DNA of 64,000 bases from a virus: positions 34,586 through 98,585 of the IMG/VR virus record IMGVR_UViG_3300033992_001111; one strand, given 5' to 3'. The position numbers and the translations under genes were made by a program. Of the stretch, positions 28,070 through 37,202 are shown piece after piece (the stretch's first letter is position 1; each line of letters opens with the position of its first letter). The notes beneath the pieces were generated by a model. It did no database searches. It worked only from the letters and a program-made list of their open reading frames with translations, and was not told the DNA's origin.

Positions 28070-28077
28070 TATTTATA
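28070..28077 (+). promoter_or_regulatory. TATTTATA motif 4 nt before a start codon
   Basis: The octamer ends four bases before the ATG of the ribbon-helix-helix gene at 28082, identical spacing to 1220 and 55191. Confidence 0.35.
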
Positions 28078-28081
28078 ATAT

Positions 28082-28243
28082 ATGGGAAAGATAGGACGAC
28101 CTAATAAAGAAGACAAAGATAAAAAAGTTAAATATGGGATAAGTATTGACCGATATCTTTTCGATAAAATGAAAAACGAGGGGGGTAGTATCTCCAAGTT
28201 TATTCAAAAATTAGTTAAAGAGTATTATGAGAAAATTGACTGA
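28082..28243 (+). CDS. Small ribbon-helix-helix protein
   Basis: 53 residues: N-terminal GKIGRPNKEDKDKK, beta strand KYGISID, then helices with SISKFIQKLVKEYY. The pattern matches the protein at 5527. Its stop lies 17 bases inside the following LAGLIDADG gene, exactly the overlap seen in the 5527/5669 pair. Autoregulation of the nuclease operon is likely but inferred. Confidence 0.68.
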   Translation: MGKIGRPNKEDKDKKVKYGISIDRYLFDKMKNEGGSISKFIQKLVKEYYEKID

Positions 28244-29006
28244 AATTGATTGTAGTCGTATTTGTGATGATTATTTGTTAGGTTTGTCCTATAATTTATT
28301 ATCAGAAAAATATAATATTTGTACTTGGAGTATTGGTAATGTTTTAAGAAAAAATAATATTAAAAGTCGAATCCGTAAACATAGTTGTAATGAAAATTAT
28401 TTTGAAAAAATAAATAGTAATGAGAAGGCGTATTGGTTAGGTTTGTTATTTGCGGACGGGTGTGTTAGAAAACGAAAACAATTTAATGGGAAACACAAAC
28501 AAGGTGGAATTGTTGGGATATCATTAAAAAATGGGGATGAATATTTGTTAGAGAAATTAATTATTGACTTGGAGTCAACATATAAACTCACTAAACAAAT
28601 TAAAGATGAATTTTTAAGTTATAAGTTAGAAGTTAATAGCTCAAAAATGACCGATGATTTGATTAATTTAGGTTGTGTCCCAAATAAAAGTTTAGTATTA
28701 TTACCCCCTAATTTAACTGATGATTTTATCCCTCATTTTATTAGAGGTTATTTTGACGGTGACGGGTCTATTGGTAGATACAATGGAAGACTTAAATTTA
28801 GTTTATTGGGGACAAATGATTTGTTAAGTTGGATTTTAAATTTTTTTAAAAATAAAGGAATGAAAACAACCCCCAAAATTAGTAAAAATAAAAATATCCA
28901 TTCAATTCAAGTAAATTCAAAATCGGATATTGAACTAATTCAAAATATTTTATATACTTCATCTAATGATTATTACCTAAAAAGAAAAAAAGAAAAATTT
29001 AAATAA
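28227..29006 (+). CDS. LAGLIDADG homing endonuclease
   Basis: 259 residues. An N-terminal helix-turn-helix-like segment (about 1-45) precedes two LAGLIDADG-type helices: AYWLGLLFADGCV (about residue 70) and FIRGYFDGDGSIG (about 170), each ending in the catalytic acidic residue. Monomeric two-motif type. Overlaps the ribbon-helix-helix gene and ends one base before the Dam-like gene, so it is a free-standing insertion between functional genes. Confidence 0.9.
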   Translation: MRKLTEIDCSRICDDYLLGLSYNLLSEKYNICTWSIGNVLRKNNIKSRIRKHSCNENYFEKINSNEKAYWLGLLFADGCVRKRKQFNGKHKQGGIVGISLKNGDEYLLEKLIIDLESTYKLTKQIKDEFLSYKLEVNSSKMTDDLINLGCVPNKSLVLLPPNLTDDFIPHFIRGYFDGDGSIGRYNGRLKFSLLGTNDLLSWILNFFKNKGMKTTPKISKNKNIHSIQVNSKSDIELIQNILYTSSNDYYLKRKKEKFK

Positions 29007-29007
29007 T

Positions 29008-29859
29008 ATGTGTGTATCTTATGTCGGGGGTAAATCTAAAATCGCCCCACAATTAATAATCCCAAATATTCCAAAAGATATTGAAATATTTGTTGAACCT
29101 TTTAGTGGTCAATTTTGGACATTTTTTAAAATGAAATTAGAAGATTATCCAAATCTTAAAACAGTAGTTTATAATGATTTTAATCCATTAAATTATAATA
29201 TGTATCAATGTTTACAAAACCATCAAAGATTGTTAGAAGAATGTGAAAAACTAATAGTTCAAGAAAAAGATGTATTCCCAACAAATCCAATCTGTGAGGA
29301 GACGTTTATTAGGTTTCAGTCTGAAATATTTGATGAAAATTTTAAAGTACATCCTTACGATTACGTTGTTGCTGCAAAATATGTTTATGTTTTAACCCAA
29401 GTATTTTCAGGTGCTAACCCATCTAAATCAAAATTTATTGATTTAAAAGGTAAGTATCACTCAAAATTTACTTCATTTAAAAACAAATTAAAAAAACCGG
29501 AATGGCAAAAAATGTTTGAAAGAATTACTTTTGTGGAAAATATGGATTTTCAGGAAGTGATTAAAAAATATGATGGTCCAACAACTTATTTTTATGTTGA
29601 CCCACCCTACCACATCGTAGGGGAAGGTAGTTATTATTCAAATCACGATTTTGGAAGACAAGACCATGTAAGATTAGCAAATTGTCTAAAAGGTGTCCAA
29701 GGTAAGTTCTCACTATCATATTATGACTTTCCCCAACTACATGAGTGGTTTCCTGAAGATGAATTTAGATGGGAGAGAAAAGAATTTTCTAAAGCCGCTG
29801 GGGCAAAAAAAGGCCAAAGTCAAACTAAAGGTGAAGAACTTTTAATTATGAATTATTAA
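29008..29859 (+). CDS. Dam-type N6-adenine DNA methyltransferase (D12 class)
   Basis: 283 residues. SAM-binding motif YVGGKSKIAPQLI at the N-terminus, VEPFSGQFWTFF (motif I), and catalytic YFYVDPPYH (DPPY) near residue 198. Homologous in layout to T4 Dam. Expected to methylate adenine in short sites, protecting phage DNA from host restriction. The stop is followed by A-rich sequence and a promoter for the next gene. Confidence 0.88.
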   Translation: MCVSYVGGKSKIAPQLIIPNIPKDIEIFVEPFSGQFWTFFKMKLEDYPNLKTVVYNDFNPLNYNMYQCLQNHQRLLEECEKLIVQEKDVFPTNPICEETFIRFQSEIFDENFKVHPYDYVVAAKYVYVLTQVFSGANPSKSKFIDLKGKYHSKFTSFKNKLKKPEWQKMFERITFVENMDFQEVIKKYDGPTTYFYVDPPYHIVGEGSYYSNHDFGRQDHVRLANCLKGVQGKFSLSYYDFPQLHEWFPEDEFRWERKEFSKAAGAKKGQSQTKGEELLIMNY

Positions 29860-29879
29860 AAAAAAAAAGAAGTAAACGA

Positions 29880-29909
29880 TTGTAGGTAATAAATTATTGA
29901 TTATATTTG
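29880..29909 (+). promoter_or_regulatory. Bacteroidetes-type promoter (TTG-N19-TATATTTG)
   Basis: TTG at 29880-29882 and TATATTTG at 29902-29909. A TATTTATA octamer (29919-29926) lies between this site and the ATG at 29943. Confidence 0.6.
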
Positions 29910-29942
29910 CATTCGATATATTTATAATTAAATTAAAATAAC

Positions 29943-31271
29943 ATGAAATTCACACCGATATTAAAGTCAATTATTTTAGAACAATCAAAAAAAACAAGAT
30001 TTGAAATACTATATGACGCCCTTACTCAACCTTCACTTGATAAGCAAGGTAAAAAACAAAAACCAAAATTAACAAAAAAAGAATTAAACGATTTAGTTTT
30101 AGCTGACCCAACAACAAGATTAAATGATGTTGAGTTGGATAGTATGTCTAAAGAAGATTTTAATAAAATCAAGGCGGGTAAATATGTCGAATGGTTAATT
30201 AGACAATATTTGACTCTTAAAACTGAAAGACAACCGGGAGAAAACGGATATGACCGTGAACTTGCAAACGTGAGAGAAACTTTCATGGAAGACCTTTATA
30301 AAGTTACGGATGACTTGAAGAAATTTGAAAGATTTAAAAATAGAATCCAAGGGGAGAAAGATATTAATAAATTAACTGTGGACCAATTATATGATGCGGT
30401 TAAAGATTTTGATTTAACATTAGCGTCAACAACTAAGTCGGAGAGAAAGTCTGCGGATGTTCATCCTGGGTCTAAGTTAGTCTACGATGGGTCTGATTGG
30501 AGAGTTATTGAAATTGAAGATAAAGGACCGGTAGGTAAAGAGGCAGCTTGTTTCTATGGAGGTAATAACGTAGAAACTAGGTGGTGTACCTCAACTCCGG
30601 GAACTGACCAATGGTTTAATAGATATATTAAAGATGGTCCATTATATGTTATTTATAATCCTAATGATACTGACATCTCAACAACAACAGGTTTACCTAA
30701 AAATAGATATCAGTTTCACTTTCCATCAAATCAGTTTATGGATAAGGATGACCGTCAACAAGATTTAGTTCAGTTATTGACTGGTCCTATGTCTGAATTG
30801 AAAGACTTCTTCAAACCCGAGTTCGCTAAAGGGCTTACAGTCGGTGGTGAGAAATTAGTTATTGATAGTTTCACTCACGGTGCTGTTGGTAAATTCATCG
30901 CACTTTATGGATTAGAAGATTTAATTGGTAATTTACCTGCAACTTTGAAAGAATTCCAAATCCAAAATAAAGATGCTAATAATAATATTGTTATCACTAT
31001 TCCCGAAGATATTGGAAGATTTAAAGATTTAAATATGATTATGTTGGATAATTGTGTTGATAGTATTCCGGATTCTGTTTGTAACTTACCAAAACTTAAG
31101 TTTTTAGCTTTGATTAATAATAAACAACTTAAATCAATTCCTGAATGTGTTTCAAACTTACCAGCATTATTATTCCTTAACTTGAAAGGTAGTCCAAATG
31201 TTGATGTACCTCAAGCTATTAGAGAAAAAGGAACCGACATGGGCGGTGGTATGTGGGATTTACAAGACTAA
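29943..31271 (+). CDS. WCT-motif protein fused to leucine-rich repeats (paralogue 2)
   Basis: 442 residues. The WCT core (about 185-245) reads LVYDGSDWRVIEIE ... ETRWCTSTPG (W214) ... RYIKDGPLYVIY. The C-terminal ~110 residues are leucine-rich repeats (IPEDIGRFKDLNMIMLDN, then two more units with LPKLKFLAL and LPALLFLNL). It is the only one of the four WCT paralogues carrying repeats, suggesting a target-binding module on a common enzymatic or binding core. Function unknown. Confidence 0.75.
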   Translation: MKFTPILKSIILEQSKKTRFEILYDALTQPSLDKQGKKQKPKLTKKELNDLVLADPTTRLNDVELDSMSKEDFNKIKAGKYVEWLIRQYLTLKTERQPGENGYDRELANVRETFMEDLYKVTDDLKKFERFKNRIQGEKDINKLTVDQLYDAVKDFDLTLASTTKSERKSADVHPGSKLVYDGSDWRVIEIEDKGPVGKEAACFYGGNNVETRWCTSTPGTDQWFNRYIKDGPLYVIYNPNDTDISTTTGLPKNRYQFHFPSNQFMDKDDRQQDLVQLLTGPMSELKDFFKPEFAKGLTVGGEKLVIDSFTHGAVGKFIALYGLEDLIGNLPATLKEFQIQNKDANNNIVITIPEDIGRFKDLNMIMLDNCVDSIPDSVCNLPKLKFLALINNKQLKSIPECVSNLPALLFLNLKGSPNVDVPQAIREKGTDMGGGMWDLQD

Positions 31272-31284
31272 TTAAGAAAAAAAT

Positions 31285-31632
31285 ATGAATGTAGATATTG
31301 AAGTATATTTAAGTGGATTAATTAAATTCTTTAAGGATAATCCAAAGGATTTACTCAGTTTAGTTCCTAAAGATAAAGAAAGTGATTTTTACTCTATGTT
31401 GAGAAAATTCTCATGTGACAATCATGATAAAGGACACGACTATGTTTTAACCCGGAATCAAATACTTGAAATATGTGTCCAGTTAAGTGATTCGAAAAAT
31501 ATTTTAGTTTTTCCTAAATTAATTGATGAGAATGAGTTGGATGAATTAAAGTTAATACTTGATAAAGAACTCAATGATGAAAATTATGAAGAGGCTGCGA
31601 AAATTAGGGATAAAATAAAAGAAATATCATAA
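31285..31632 (+). CDS. Small protein ending in a UVR motif
   Basis: 115 residues. The C-terminal 30 residues (LDKELNDENYEEAAKIRDKI) match the UVR motif of UvrB/UvrC and McsA, a helical hairpin for protein-protein contact. Two more genes here end the same way (58129, 59067). The N-terminal part is unassigned. A strong terminator follows. Confidence 0.7.
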   Translation: MNVDIEVYLSGLIKFFKDNPKDLLSLVPKDKESDFYSMLRKFSCDNHDKGHDYVLTRNQILEICVQLSDSKNILVFPKLIDENELDELKLILDKELNDENYEEAAKIRDKIKEIS

Positions 31633-31640
31633 AATAATAA

Positions 31641-31673
31641 AAAAAAAGGAGAACAAATTTGTTCTCCTTTTTT
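31641..31673 (+). terminator. Intrinsic terminator
   Basis: Perfect inverted repeat around AGGAGAACAAATTTGTTCTCCT flanked by A and T runs. The TTTG of the next promoter (31658-31661) lies inside it. Confidence 0.9.
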
Positions 31674-31690
31674 ATTTTTTACTATCTTTG
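31658..31690 (+). promoter_or_regulatory. Bacteroidetes-type promoter embedded in terminator (TTTG-N21-TATCTTTG)
   Basis: The -33 TTTG is part of the terminator hairpin; TATCTTTG is at 31683-31690. The ATG at 31696 is only six bases downstream, so the transcript would be leaderless or nearly so. Confidence 0.8.
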
Positions 31691-31695
31691 CTCTT

Positions 31696-33387
31696 ATGAA
31701 ACAAGAGATAATAAAATTTCAGCATGAAGAGTACCATACTATTATTCATAAGAGTTCAAACCCTATTGATTATAAGGAACCTCGAACAATTCCTACCGAT
31801 ATTTGGTTGGATGAGGATGATTTATTTGGTTGCAATAATAAACCTGAAGAAAAACCGGATTCAAGATATTCGGCCAAGAAACCATTATATATTGTAGACA
31901 AAATTAATAACGATGAACAAGTCTATGTTGAAAATTACGGTAATCCAATTTGCACTGTTAGGAAGGATTATGTTATGGTTGTTATTGAAAGGGATGAGGA
32001 TAAGATTGCGATGAAGTTATTTTATGGAGGTAAAGTAAGAACCAAAGGGACCAAATACTTTAAAGTTAATAAAAATGTTGAATATATTACCGTTAATGTA
32101 AAGACTGGTGATGTGTATAGTGGATACTTGAAAGGATTCCAAAAGAAGAGAAATTATAGTAAAAAAATTCGTCGAAATTATTTTATGGAATCTTCGTTGG
32201 ATTGGATGAAAAGTAAAATACGGAACTATTTAAATTTATATAAAATTGAAAACTCGACCAGTATTGCAACTGACCTTGTCAATAGATTTATAGATGAAAT
32301 AGATAAAAACCGATATGAAGATTTGACTATTGATGATAGACTATTCAAATTTTATTTGGATAAGAGAGGTATTAAATATCCTAATAATTTTGGGTCTTAT
32401 ATGAATCATTTAATTGGACCATCAATTAGAAAAAAATTAAAAAAGAACGGGGGTAAACTAGTTGACGCCTTCATGGATGAATTTAAATTACAAGGTAAAG
32501 TTTTAAAAAAATCATTACATGAATGTAAAAGATTAAATCTTGAAACATATAATTACGCTAAAGATATGTTTGGTGATGATAGATTAAATCAAGACCCCGG
32601 AGTAATAGTTTCATTACTAGAAACAACTAATCATGTTAATAACCAACAATCGGGAACCTCATTAAAAGAACTAATGATGAATAGTGAGTTGGATAAATAC
32701 TATAAGGCGTTTAAAGAAGTATTTGTAAATTTAAATATGGACACTTATACTTTGGCAGACCATGTTAGAATGTATTTGGAATTACGAAGATATGGTTTGG
32801 ATGTAAAATGGATGACAGATGGAACAGATAGAGATGCTTTCCATAATGAACATCTTGATTGGACGGATAAACTATCTCATTATAAAAATGGTACTTATAC
32901 TAGAATTTATCCGGAAATACTCCATAAGTTATTAACTGAAAAGATTGGAGATTGTGTACCAGTATTATTAACGACATCTGAAGAATATAATGAAGAAAGT
33001 TTAACACAATCAAATTGTGTTAAAGGATATGTGGGAAGACCCGAATCAATTATTGTTTCATTAAGAAATGGTGATGAGCGTGCGACTATCGAATACCAAG
33101 TTAAATTAATTGATGAAAAAATTACAATTAATCGAGTTCAATCTTTAGGTAAGCGTAATCAAACCTTAACTACTGATTGGGATGATGTTATGTTGAGTTT
33201 AGATAAAATAATGTTATCATTCATTAAAGATAAAAATTTTGAATTGGTTAAGGTTATTAAAGAAAATGGTATGGGGATGAAGATTAGTTCTGATTCTAAA
33301 TGGGTGTTGACTAGTTGGGGGTCAACTCAATTAGAATGGGAAAATCCAAGAATATCTAATAATGATAGTTTTTTATGGTTTATTTAA
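31696..33387 (+). CDS. PcfJ-like protein
   Basis: 563 residues. The C-terminal region has SLTQSNCVKGYVGRPESIIV (Cys near 441), then IEYQ and a beta segment: the 'xCVxxY ... I.S.R' pattern of PcfJ-like proteins found in plasmids and phages. The rest is charged and helical. The layout (Cys, Tyr, then hydrophobic strands) resembles that of the WCT proteins, so a distant relation is possible. Function unknown. Confidence 0.62.
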   Translation: MKQEIIKFQHEEYHTIIHKSSNPIDYKEPRTIPTDIWLDEDDLFGCNNKPEEKPDSRYSAKKPLYIVDKINNDEQVYVENYGNPICTVRKDYVMVVIERDEDKIAMKLFYGGKVRTKGTKYFKVNKNVEYITVNVKTGDVYSGYLKGFQKKRNYSKKIRRNYFMESSLDWMKSKIRNYLNLYKIENSTSIATDLVNRFIDEIDKNRYEDLTIDDRLFKFYLDKRGIKYPNNFGSYMNHLIGPSIRKKLKKNGGKLVDAFMDEFKLQGKVLKKSLHECKRLNLETYNYAKDMFGDDRLNQDPGVIVSLLETTNHVNNQQSGTSLKELMMNSELDKYYKAFKEVFVNLNMDTYTLADHVRMYLELRRYGLDVKWMTDGTDRDAFHNEHLDWTDKLSHYKNGTYTRIYPEILHKLLTEKIGDCVPVLLTTSEEYNEESLTQSNCVKGYVGRPESIIVSLRNGDERATIEYQVKLIDEKITINRVQSLGKRNQTLTTDWDDVMLSLDKIMLSFIKDKNFELVKVIKENGMGMKISSDSKWVLTSWGSTQLEWENPRISNNDSFLWFI

Positions 33388-33392
33388 TTGAT

Positions 33393-33716
33393 ATGAAGAA
33401 GTCGAATTACATTGAAAGAATTGAGGTAGATGAAGGAAATAATTTTTCAGTCATGAATTTACCGTGTGCTAATATTGAGTTTGAAAAATTTATTGATGGT
33501 AAATTTGAATTAGTTCATAGTATTTCAGATATTGGACAAAATTTTAAAATCACCTTCAAAGAGAAACTTTATAAAACAAAACAAGAATTTTATTTATATT
33601 TAATAATAACTGAGAATGACAGTATTCAAAGTGTAGTCTATTATAAACAGAAACAATTAGACGAACTTAGATTAATCGTCGGACAAATTTTAAAACAAAC
33701 AAATTTATGGAAATGA
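33393..33716 (+). CDS. Hypothetical protein
   Basis: 107 residues from ATG 33393, five bases after the upstream stop (an earlier in-frame ATG at 33375 overlaps it). Mostly beta in the first 80 residues, then a helix. No motif recognised. Confidence 0.55.
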   Translation: MKKSNYIERIEVDEGNNFSVMNLPCANIEFEKFIDGKFELVHSISDIGQNFKITFKEKLYKTKQEFYLYLIITENDSIQSVVYYKQKQLDELRLIVGQILKQTNLWK

Positions 33717-33757
33717 TTTTTTGGGTTACTTGGTGATATTTATAATAAAAGACACCA

Positions 33758-34426
33758 ATGAGCGTAGAAAAAGGGAGAATATATAAAATAACAAATAAAG
33801 AAAATGGTTTAATTTATATAGGTTGTACTATATCGTCATTAGATAAAAGGTTTAAGGAACATTTATCAAGATGTTTTACCTCAAATTATAAATCAAAGTT
33901 ATATAACTCAATGAAAAAATATGGTCAAGAAAATTTTACCATAGAATTGATTGAAGAATGTGATTTTAATTTTATTTACGAAACAGAAAAAAAATATATA
34001 GACCAATATAATTCATATAATAATGGGTTAAACGCTACAATAGGTGGTGAAGGTTGTTTAGGGTATGTTCACTCTCCGGAAATGAGGGTTAAAATATCTG
34101 AGGCAGTTAAAAATGGTAATTCTCATAAAGGTAAAACATATGAGGAACTATATGGTGATAAAGCAGATGAACAACGAGAAAAACGACGATTATCAGTTAA
34201 AAAAGGTTGGGTGTCAATTTCTGATGATGAAAAAGAAAAACGAGTTAATAAAGGAAAAGAAACTAAACAAAAAAACTCTAAGTATGGTGTTGAATTAGTT
34301 AAAGAGATTAAACAAAAAATAAATGAAGGGTTAAAAGTTAAGCAATTAAAAGAACTTTACCCTCAAGTCAGAGAAAATTTTTTCTATGAATTAAAAAATG
34401 GTAGAAGTTGGTCTAATATAAATTAA
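33758..34426 (+). CDS. GIY-YIG homing endonuclease
   Basis: 222 residues. GRIYKITNKENGLIYIGCT carries the GIY-YIG-type pair near residues 5-22, followed by a helix with conserved Arg (LDKRFKEHLS) and a Glu-containing segment (ETEKKYIDQYN). The C-terminal half is basic and would bind DNA (NUMOD-like region around GYVHSPEMRVKISEAV, then a terminal helix-turn-helix). Placed before thioredoxin. TATTTATA at 33737-33744 lies 13 bases upstream. Confidence 0.9.
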   Translation: MSVEKGRIYKITNKENGLIYIGCTISSLDKRFKEHLSRCFTSNYKSKLYNSMKKYGQENFTIELIEECDFNFIYETEKKYIDQYNSYNNGLNATIGGEGCLGYVHSPEMRVKISEAVKNGNSHKGKTYEELYGDKADEQREKRRLSVKKGWVSISDDEKEKRVNKGKETKQKNSKYGVELVKEIKQKINEGLKVKQLKELYPQVRENFFYELKNGRSWSNIN

Positions 34427-34430
34427 AACT

Positions 34431-34751
34431 ATGGAAATTACACAAGAAGAATTAAAACAAAAAATTAAAAATGGGGATAAACTTATTATTGACTTTTGGG
34501 CAAAATTTTGCGGACCGTGCAAAGTTATGAAACCGGCTTTTGATAAAGTATCTGAGGAACTAAGAGAAGGTAACTCGGAAGTTCAGTTATATACCTTAGA
34601 TGTGGAAGAGAATCGAGATTTAGCAGTAGAATTAGGTGTTAGAGCCGTACCAACATTAAAATCTTTTTCAAACGGGAAAGAAGTCTATTCTCAACCGGGA
34701 ATGAAAATGGAATCTCAAATTAAACAATTAGTTGAAGATTTGTTGAATTAA
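34431..34751 (+). CDS. Thioredoxin
   Basis: 106 residues, typical length. Active site WAKFCGPCKVMKP (CGPC), then VQLYTLDVEENRDLAVELGVRAVPTLKSF with the cis-Pro after Val. Probably reduces phage or host disulfide enzymes such as ribonucleotide reductase; no reductase is in this window. Followed after two bases by a glutaredoxin. Confidence 0.93.
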   Translation: MEITQEELKQKIKNGDKLIIDFWAKFCGPCKVMKPAFDKVSEELREGNSEVQLYTLDVEENRDLAVELGVRAVPTLKSFSNGKEVYSQPGMKMESQIKQLVEDLLN

Positions 34752-34753
34752 TC

Positions 34754-35053
34754 ATGAAAGATTTAAATGTTATAGTCTACACAATGAAGGGATGTCCTTT
34801 CTGTGTAGATTTCAAAAAAATACTAACCAAGGAAGGTATAGAATTTTTTGACCGGGATATTGATAAATACAAAGATGAGTATGATACTTTCACTCAAATA
34901 ACAGAAAATGATATGATTCCAGCCTTACTGATTATTGAGGGGGATGATACCAACTACGAATCGTTCTTGTATACTCCGGAGAGAAACTATAACGAATTAA
35001 CTGAAGCGGTTGATATTATTAATCAACATAGAAAGAAAATTGGTATAATTTAA
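34754..35053 (+). CDS. Glutaredoxin
   Basis: 99 residues. YTMKGCPFCVDFKKIL contains the CPFC dithiol site. The middle (FTQITENDMIPALLI) has the Ile-Pro strand before the C-terminal helix. Overlaps the convergent minus-strand gene by four bases. Forms a redox pair with the upstream thioredoxin. Confidence 0.85.
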   Translation: MKDLNVIVYTMKGCPFCVDFKKILTKEGIEFFDRDIDKYKDEYDTFTQITENDMIPALLIIEGDDTNYESFLYTPERNYNELTEAVDIINQHRKKIGII

Positions 35054-35811
35054 AGTATTACTAAATTTTTATTAATTTTTTTAATAAAATCATAATCATC
35101 AAGTGGATTGAGTAGTTCAAAGCTCCAATCCACTTTTTTTATTTCTTTTTCTAACCAAGCCATATCAAAATCAAACACATCAAGTATTGATGAGGTTAGA
35201 GTTTTATCTAATGAAGGTATGTATGTATCGGTTTTCTTTACTGAAAATATTGGTTCACCATCTTCAGTTTTATTTTTAGACATATTGAAAATAAGGGTGT
35301 TTACGGGATAGTTTGGTGGAATACTATAAAAGATATGTTTACCATAATAATAATGTAACCTGCCTTGTCCTAATGAATAACCATGAGGAAACTCAGAAAC
35401 GGAAACCATCTCATCATCAGTTATTTCTGTAATGATATGATTATAGTCGTATGATGACTTTTTATTTTGATATGATTCTATTTGAAAATGACTATAAGAA
35501 CAATTAGAAGTGTCGTGATAAACAAATTCAAAATCAATGGGTTTGGACATTTTGACTTCATATTCAATTAAGTCTACAGTATGTGAAAGTTTGACTTTAC
35601 CGATAAGGTCTTCATATTTTTTGAGGAATTCCTCTAATATTATTGGTAAATCCAATACTTGGTTATAACTTGTTTTCCCTTTAATTACGAAGAAATTTTT
35701 ACAATCAACTACTTTGATTATTGTCTCTTCATTATGTGGTATTTTTGATATTATGAAATCGGCAAATAAATTGGTAATTAATATTCTACTACCTATATTT
35801 TTTAAAACCAT
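35050..35811 (-). CDS. Hypothetical protein (minus strand)
   Basis: 253 residues, mixed alpha/beta, no recognised motif. The C-terminus has DVFDFDMAWLEKEIKKVDWS. It faces glutaredoxin tail to tail. Confidence 0.6.
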   Translation of the reverse strand: MVLKNIGSRILITNLFADFIISKIPHNEETIIKVVDCKNFFVIKGKTSYNQVLDLPIILEEFLKKYEDLIGKVKLSHTVDLIEYEVKMSKPIDFEFVYHDTSNCSYSHFQIESYQNKKSSYDYNHIITEITDDEMVSVSEFPHGYSLGQGRLHYYYGKHIFYSIPPNYPVNTLIFNMSKNKTEDGEPIFSVKKTDTYIPSLDKTLTSSILDVFDFDMAWLEKEIKKVDWSFELLNPLDDYDFIKKINKNLVIL

Positions 35812-35876
35812 GTTAAATTATGATAAATGTTTAATGTTTTGGGAATTATAAACAATTCTAAAAAATAAAGAAATAG

Positions 35877-35907
35877 AAAAGGGATTCGTTTTGAATCCCT
35901 TTTTTTT
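35877..35907. terminator. Bidirectional terminator-like hairpin
   Basis: AAAAGGGATTC/GAATCCCTTTT stem with a 5-base loop and T run on the + strand. It lies at the 3' end of the minus-strand gene ending at 35906. Confidence 0.8.
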
Positions 35908-36889
35908 ATATGTAATCACCAAATATTTCGTTGATGTTCTTTTTTATCTCAGTCCAACTTGGATAGTCAGGAGCCCAATAAGATAAACAATCACCATTAT
36001 CATCAAGAATATTAATAAAGTCTCCAAAATATTCTAAAGTTTGACTACTTCCTTTACTATTATATAAATAATCTTCGATTGGAGTGTAAAAATCCCTAAT
36101 AGGCATCTCAAGTACTTCAATCTGAGTGTCTTTTTTATATGGATGTTGTTGATATTCGTATTTACGGTTTTCAACATCAAATAAATTATCAAGTTTATCC
36201 CATACTCCTTTATACACATCGGATTCATAAGCACTGTTATATGCATTTGAATGGATTGAAGTTAATTCGCTATCTAAATCGGGTAAATCGTGGTCTAATA
36301 AATAACCCATTGTCTCTGAGTCATTAACAACTGATGCAACATTTTCCATATTAATGGTCGCATAATCGGTATTTTGTTGAGATGAAATATCCTGAAGTAA
36401 ATCAGTTTGAACATCTATTTCAATACCGTCCAAATTTGTAACAATATAATTGTATAAATGTTTTAAATTTTCTTCATTGAGTTCTTCAATAACATCTCTA
36501 TAAACATCATCGGTCGTGTCCCAATATCTATCAAAATCAGATTCACCTGAAAGAATTTCACCAATTGTGTCTTGACTAATATCATTTCTACCACCGTCAC
36601 AAAAAAGTTTTTTTAAGTCAGTTGAATCTCTCAAGATTAAAACAGGTGGTTTACCTTCTTCAAATCTAACATCACTAATTTGTCTTGCAACCTCTTCTCT
36701 AAATTTCTCAGTGTTAGTTTCTGATAAATAAAGAAGGTAATCATTTTTCATATAATTGTTTTCCAAATTAAGTTCGTCTAAGCGACCTCTTTTATCCATT
36801 ATTTTAAAAAATGTTTCGGAGTCATTAAAATATTTCTCAATATCTAAATCACCATCATTGTATAATTCTATTATTTCATCTATATCCAT
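35906..36889 (-). CDS. Acidic hypothetical protein (minus strand)
   Basis: 327 residues, strongly acidic and Asp-rich throughout, helical. No domain recognised. The start is preceded by TATTTATA (36893-36900, minus strand) at three bases. The acidic composition could suggest a DNA mimic or inhibitor, but nothing else supports that. Confidence 0.65.
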   Translation of the reverse strand: MDIDEIIELYNDGDLDIEKYFNDSETFFKIMDKRGRLDELNLENNYMKNDYLLYLSETNTEKFREEVARQISDVRFEEGKPPVLILRDSTDLKKLFCDGGRNDISQDTIGEILSGESDFDRYWDTTDDVYRDVIEELNEENLKHLYNYIVTNLDGIEIDVQTDLLQDISSQQNTDYATINMENVASVVNDSETMGYLLDHDLPDLDSELTSIHSNAYNSAYESDVYKGVWDKLDNLFDVENRKYEYQQHPYKKDTQIEVLEMPIRDFYTPIEDYLYNSKGSSQTLEYFGDFINILDDNGDCLSYWAPDYPSWTEIKKNINEIFGDYI

Positions 36890-36892
36890 ATC

Positions 36893-36900
36893 TATAAATA
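36893..36900 (-). promoter_or_regulatory. TATTTATA motif (minus strand) 3 nt before a start codon
   Basis: Read on the minus strand the octamer is followed by GAT and the ATG of the acidic gene. This shows the motif follows gene orientation. Confidence 0.35.
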
Positions 36901-36901
36901 T

Positions 36902-36934
36902 AAAAAAAGGAACAAATTTAATGTTCCTTTTTTA
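36902..36934 (-). terminator. Intrinsic terminator (minus strand)
   Basis: GGAACA/TGTTCC stem extended by A6/T6 pairs, 7-base loop. Lies just after the stop of the small minus-strand gene at 36954-37115. Confidence 0.8.
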
Positions 36935-36953
36935 TTTTTTAACTCCTTGAAGA

Positions 36954-37115
36954 TTAATTTGAGGTTTTATTCACATTGTAATACTTCTCAACCGTCTTCT
37001 TAATTGCAGCTTTTACACTCTCTGTTTGTTGTTGTTTAACAGCTTGTGCTTGTTGAATTTGAACGACTTGTTGTTCTGGTGTTTGATTTTGTTTACCCTT
37101 GCATCCACAACCCAT
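36954..37115 (-). CDS. Small Cys/Gln-rich protein (minus strand)
   Basis: 53 residues beginning MGCGCKGKQN, then a Gln/Val/Ala-rich helix and a basic C-terminal helix. The Cys-Gly-Cys head resembles GGGCSSCKQKG in the protein at 27843. Own terminator downstream; TATTTATA about 28 bases upstream. Function unknown. Confidence 0.6.
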   Translation of the reverse strand: MGCGCKGKQNQTPEQQVVQIQQAQAVKQQQTESVKAAIKKTVEKYYNVNKTSN

Positions 37116-37202
37116 CTTGATAATTTTTAATTGTTTATTACTATAAATAGTGATTATGGTTTAATTATAATATAAAAACGATATTTATTAAATAAAAGAT
37201 TT

